Assembly (NCBI RefSeq): GCF_039503195.1
Contig: NZ_JBCJKP010000001.1
Span: 1,302,001-1,366,000 of the forward strand
Source: Streptomyces mirabilis
Lineage (GTDB): Bacteria > Actinomycetota > Actinomycetes > Streptomycetales > Streptomycetaceae
Reading direction: 5' to 3'
DNA length: 64,000 nucleotides
Made by a program: the position numbers and the translations under genes. Shown here piece after piece: positions 63,752 through 64,000 of this stretch (the first letter of the stretch is position 1; each line of letters begins with the position of its first letter). Under the pieces are notes generated by a model, which had not been told where the DNA came from, searched no databases, and saw only the letters and a program-made list of their open reading frames with translations.

Positions 63752-63979
63752 TTATGGTGACGCGAGTTCCACGGCATGCCGGACGTGCGGTCGCCCGTTG
63801 CCCGCCGTCAGCGGATGGGGCGACGGCCGGCGCGCCGGGGACCATGGGGCGTTGGCGACGGCCGCATCGGCCGCGAGCAGCCCGATGCCGATGATCAGCA
63901 GATATCCCAGGCCCTCGGCTGCCACTCCGGCGATTCCCAGGACAACGGCGACGAGGGCGAGGAGAAGGAAGAGCACCAT
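63752..63979 (-). CDS. Small hydrophobic membrane protein
   Basis: A 75-residue protein with two predicted helices (MVLFLLLALVAVVLGIAGVA and LGYLLIIGIGLLAADAAVA) and a short basic tail. Length and composition match small actinobacterial membrane proteins of unknown role. AAGGAAGG lies upstream of the ATG. It is probably transcribed from beyond the right edge. Confidence 0.6.
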   Translation of the reverse strand: MVLFLLLALVAVVLGIAGVAAEGLGYLLIIGIGLLAADAAVANAPWSPARRPSPHPLTAGNGRPHVRHAVELASP

Positions 63980-64000
63980 CGCCTGAACGCCTTCCTTGGA

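Overview
The window looks like about 64 kb of a high-GC actinomycete chromosome, almost certainly Streptomyces. Third codon positions are nearly all G or C, GTG starts are common, and the family mix is typical: DUF397, CGNR zinc finger, DUF5994, a large LuxR-type ATPase regulator, a PP2C/GAF phosphatase, a Tat signal and an LAxTG sortase tail. I see no rRNA, tRNA, CRISPR array, prophage or intact insertion sequence.

1-7.2 kb: a partial secreted subtilisin-like protease (one-base frameshift), an LLM-type oxidoreductase, a large ATP-binding LuxR-like regulator, a CGNR zinc-finger regulator and an orphan DUF397 protein. Tandem repeats fill two of the intergenic gaps.

7.2-26.7 kb: a CoA-dependent degradation block. 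It has a DUF35 protein with two SCP-x/lipid-transfer thiolases, a crotonase divergent from an acyl-CoA synthetase, two more acyl-CoA synthetases, a nitronate-monooxygenase-like flavoprotein, a penicillin-acylase-type secreted hydrolase, an FAD-dependent desaturase-like protein, a Ser/Thr kinase with TPR repeats, an MpaB-type oxygenase and an acyl-CoA dehydrogenase. The family set and local order resemble the mycobacterial cholesterol side-chain region (FadD19, EchA19, DUF35, Ltp4, Ltp3, FadE26-like). A KstR-type operator lies upstream of the acyl-CoA dehydrogenase and a near match lies in the crotonase/synthetase divergent promoter. A second, different operator is shared by the crotonase/synthetase promoter and the flavoprotein promoter.

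26.7-30.4 kb: small genes (hypothetical, Cys-rich copper-binding-like protein, DUF6479, SnoaL-like, DJ-1/PfpI), then a very strong hairpin and two broken membrane-protein fragments.

30.4-45.7 kb: a myo-inositol catabolism and uptake locus. It has a LacI regulator divergent from a Gfo/Idh/MocA oxidoreductase, a wall-anchored alginate-lyase-like protein, a GntR regulator, mmsA-iolD-iolB-aldolase-iolC on the minus strand, and divergently a sugar ABC transporter followed by an IolE-like TIM-barrel protein. The two divergent promoters carry clear operators.

45.7-54.9 kb: a scar in which an aldehyde dehydrogenase and a short-chain dehydrogenase have both lost their 5' halves at one point. Then come a TetR regulator, a frameshifted CaiB-type CoA transferase divergent from an acyl-CoA dehydrogenase, a HIT protein, a zinc-type alcohol dehydrogenase, lipoamide dehydrogenase, an isochorismatase-like hydrolase, and a PaaI thioesterase divergent from an HxlR regulator.

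55-64 kb: a looser, stress-flavoured group: PP2C/GAF phosphatase, small hypotheticals, two DUF5994 paralogues with similar upstream regions, an MgtA-type P-type ATPase and a stomatin-like SPFH protein.

Several otherwise well-conserved genes are interrupted by single-base shifts at C or G runs. These may be residual sequencing errors, so the frameshifted genes should be read with that in mind.
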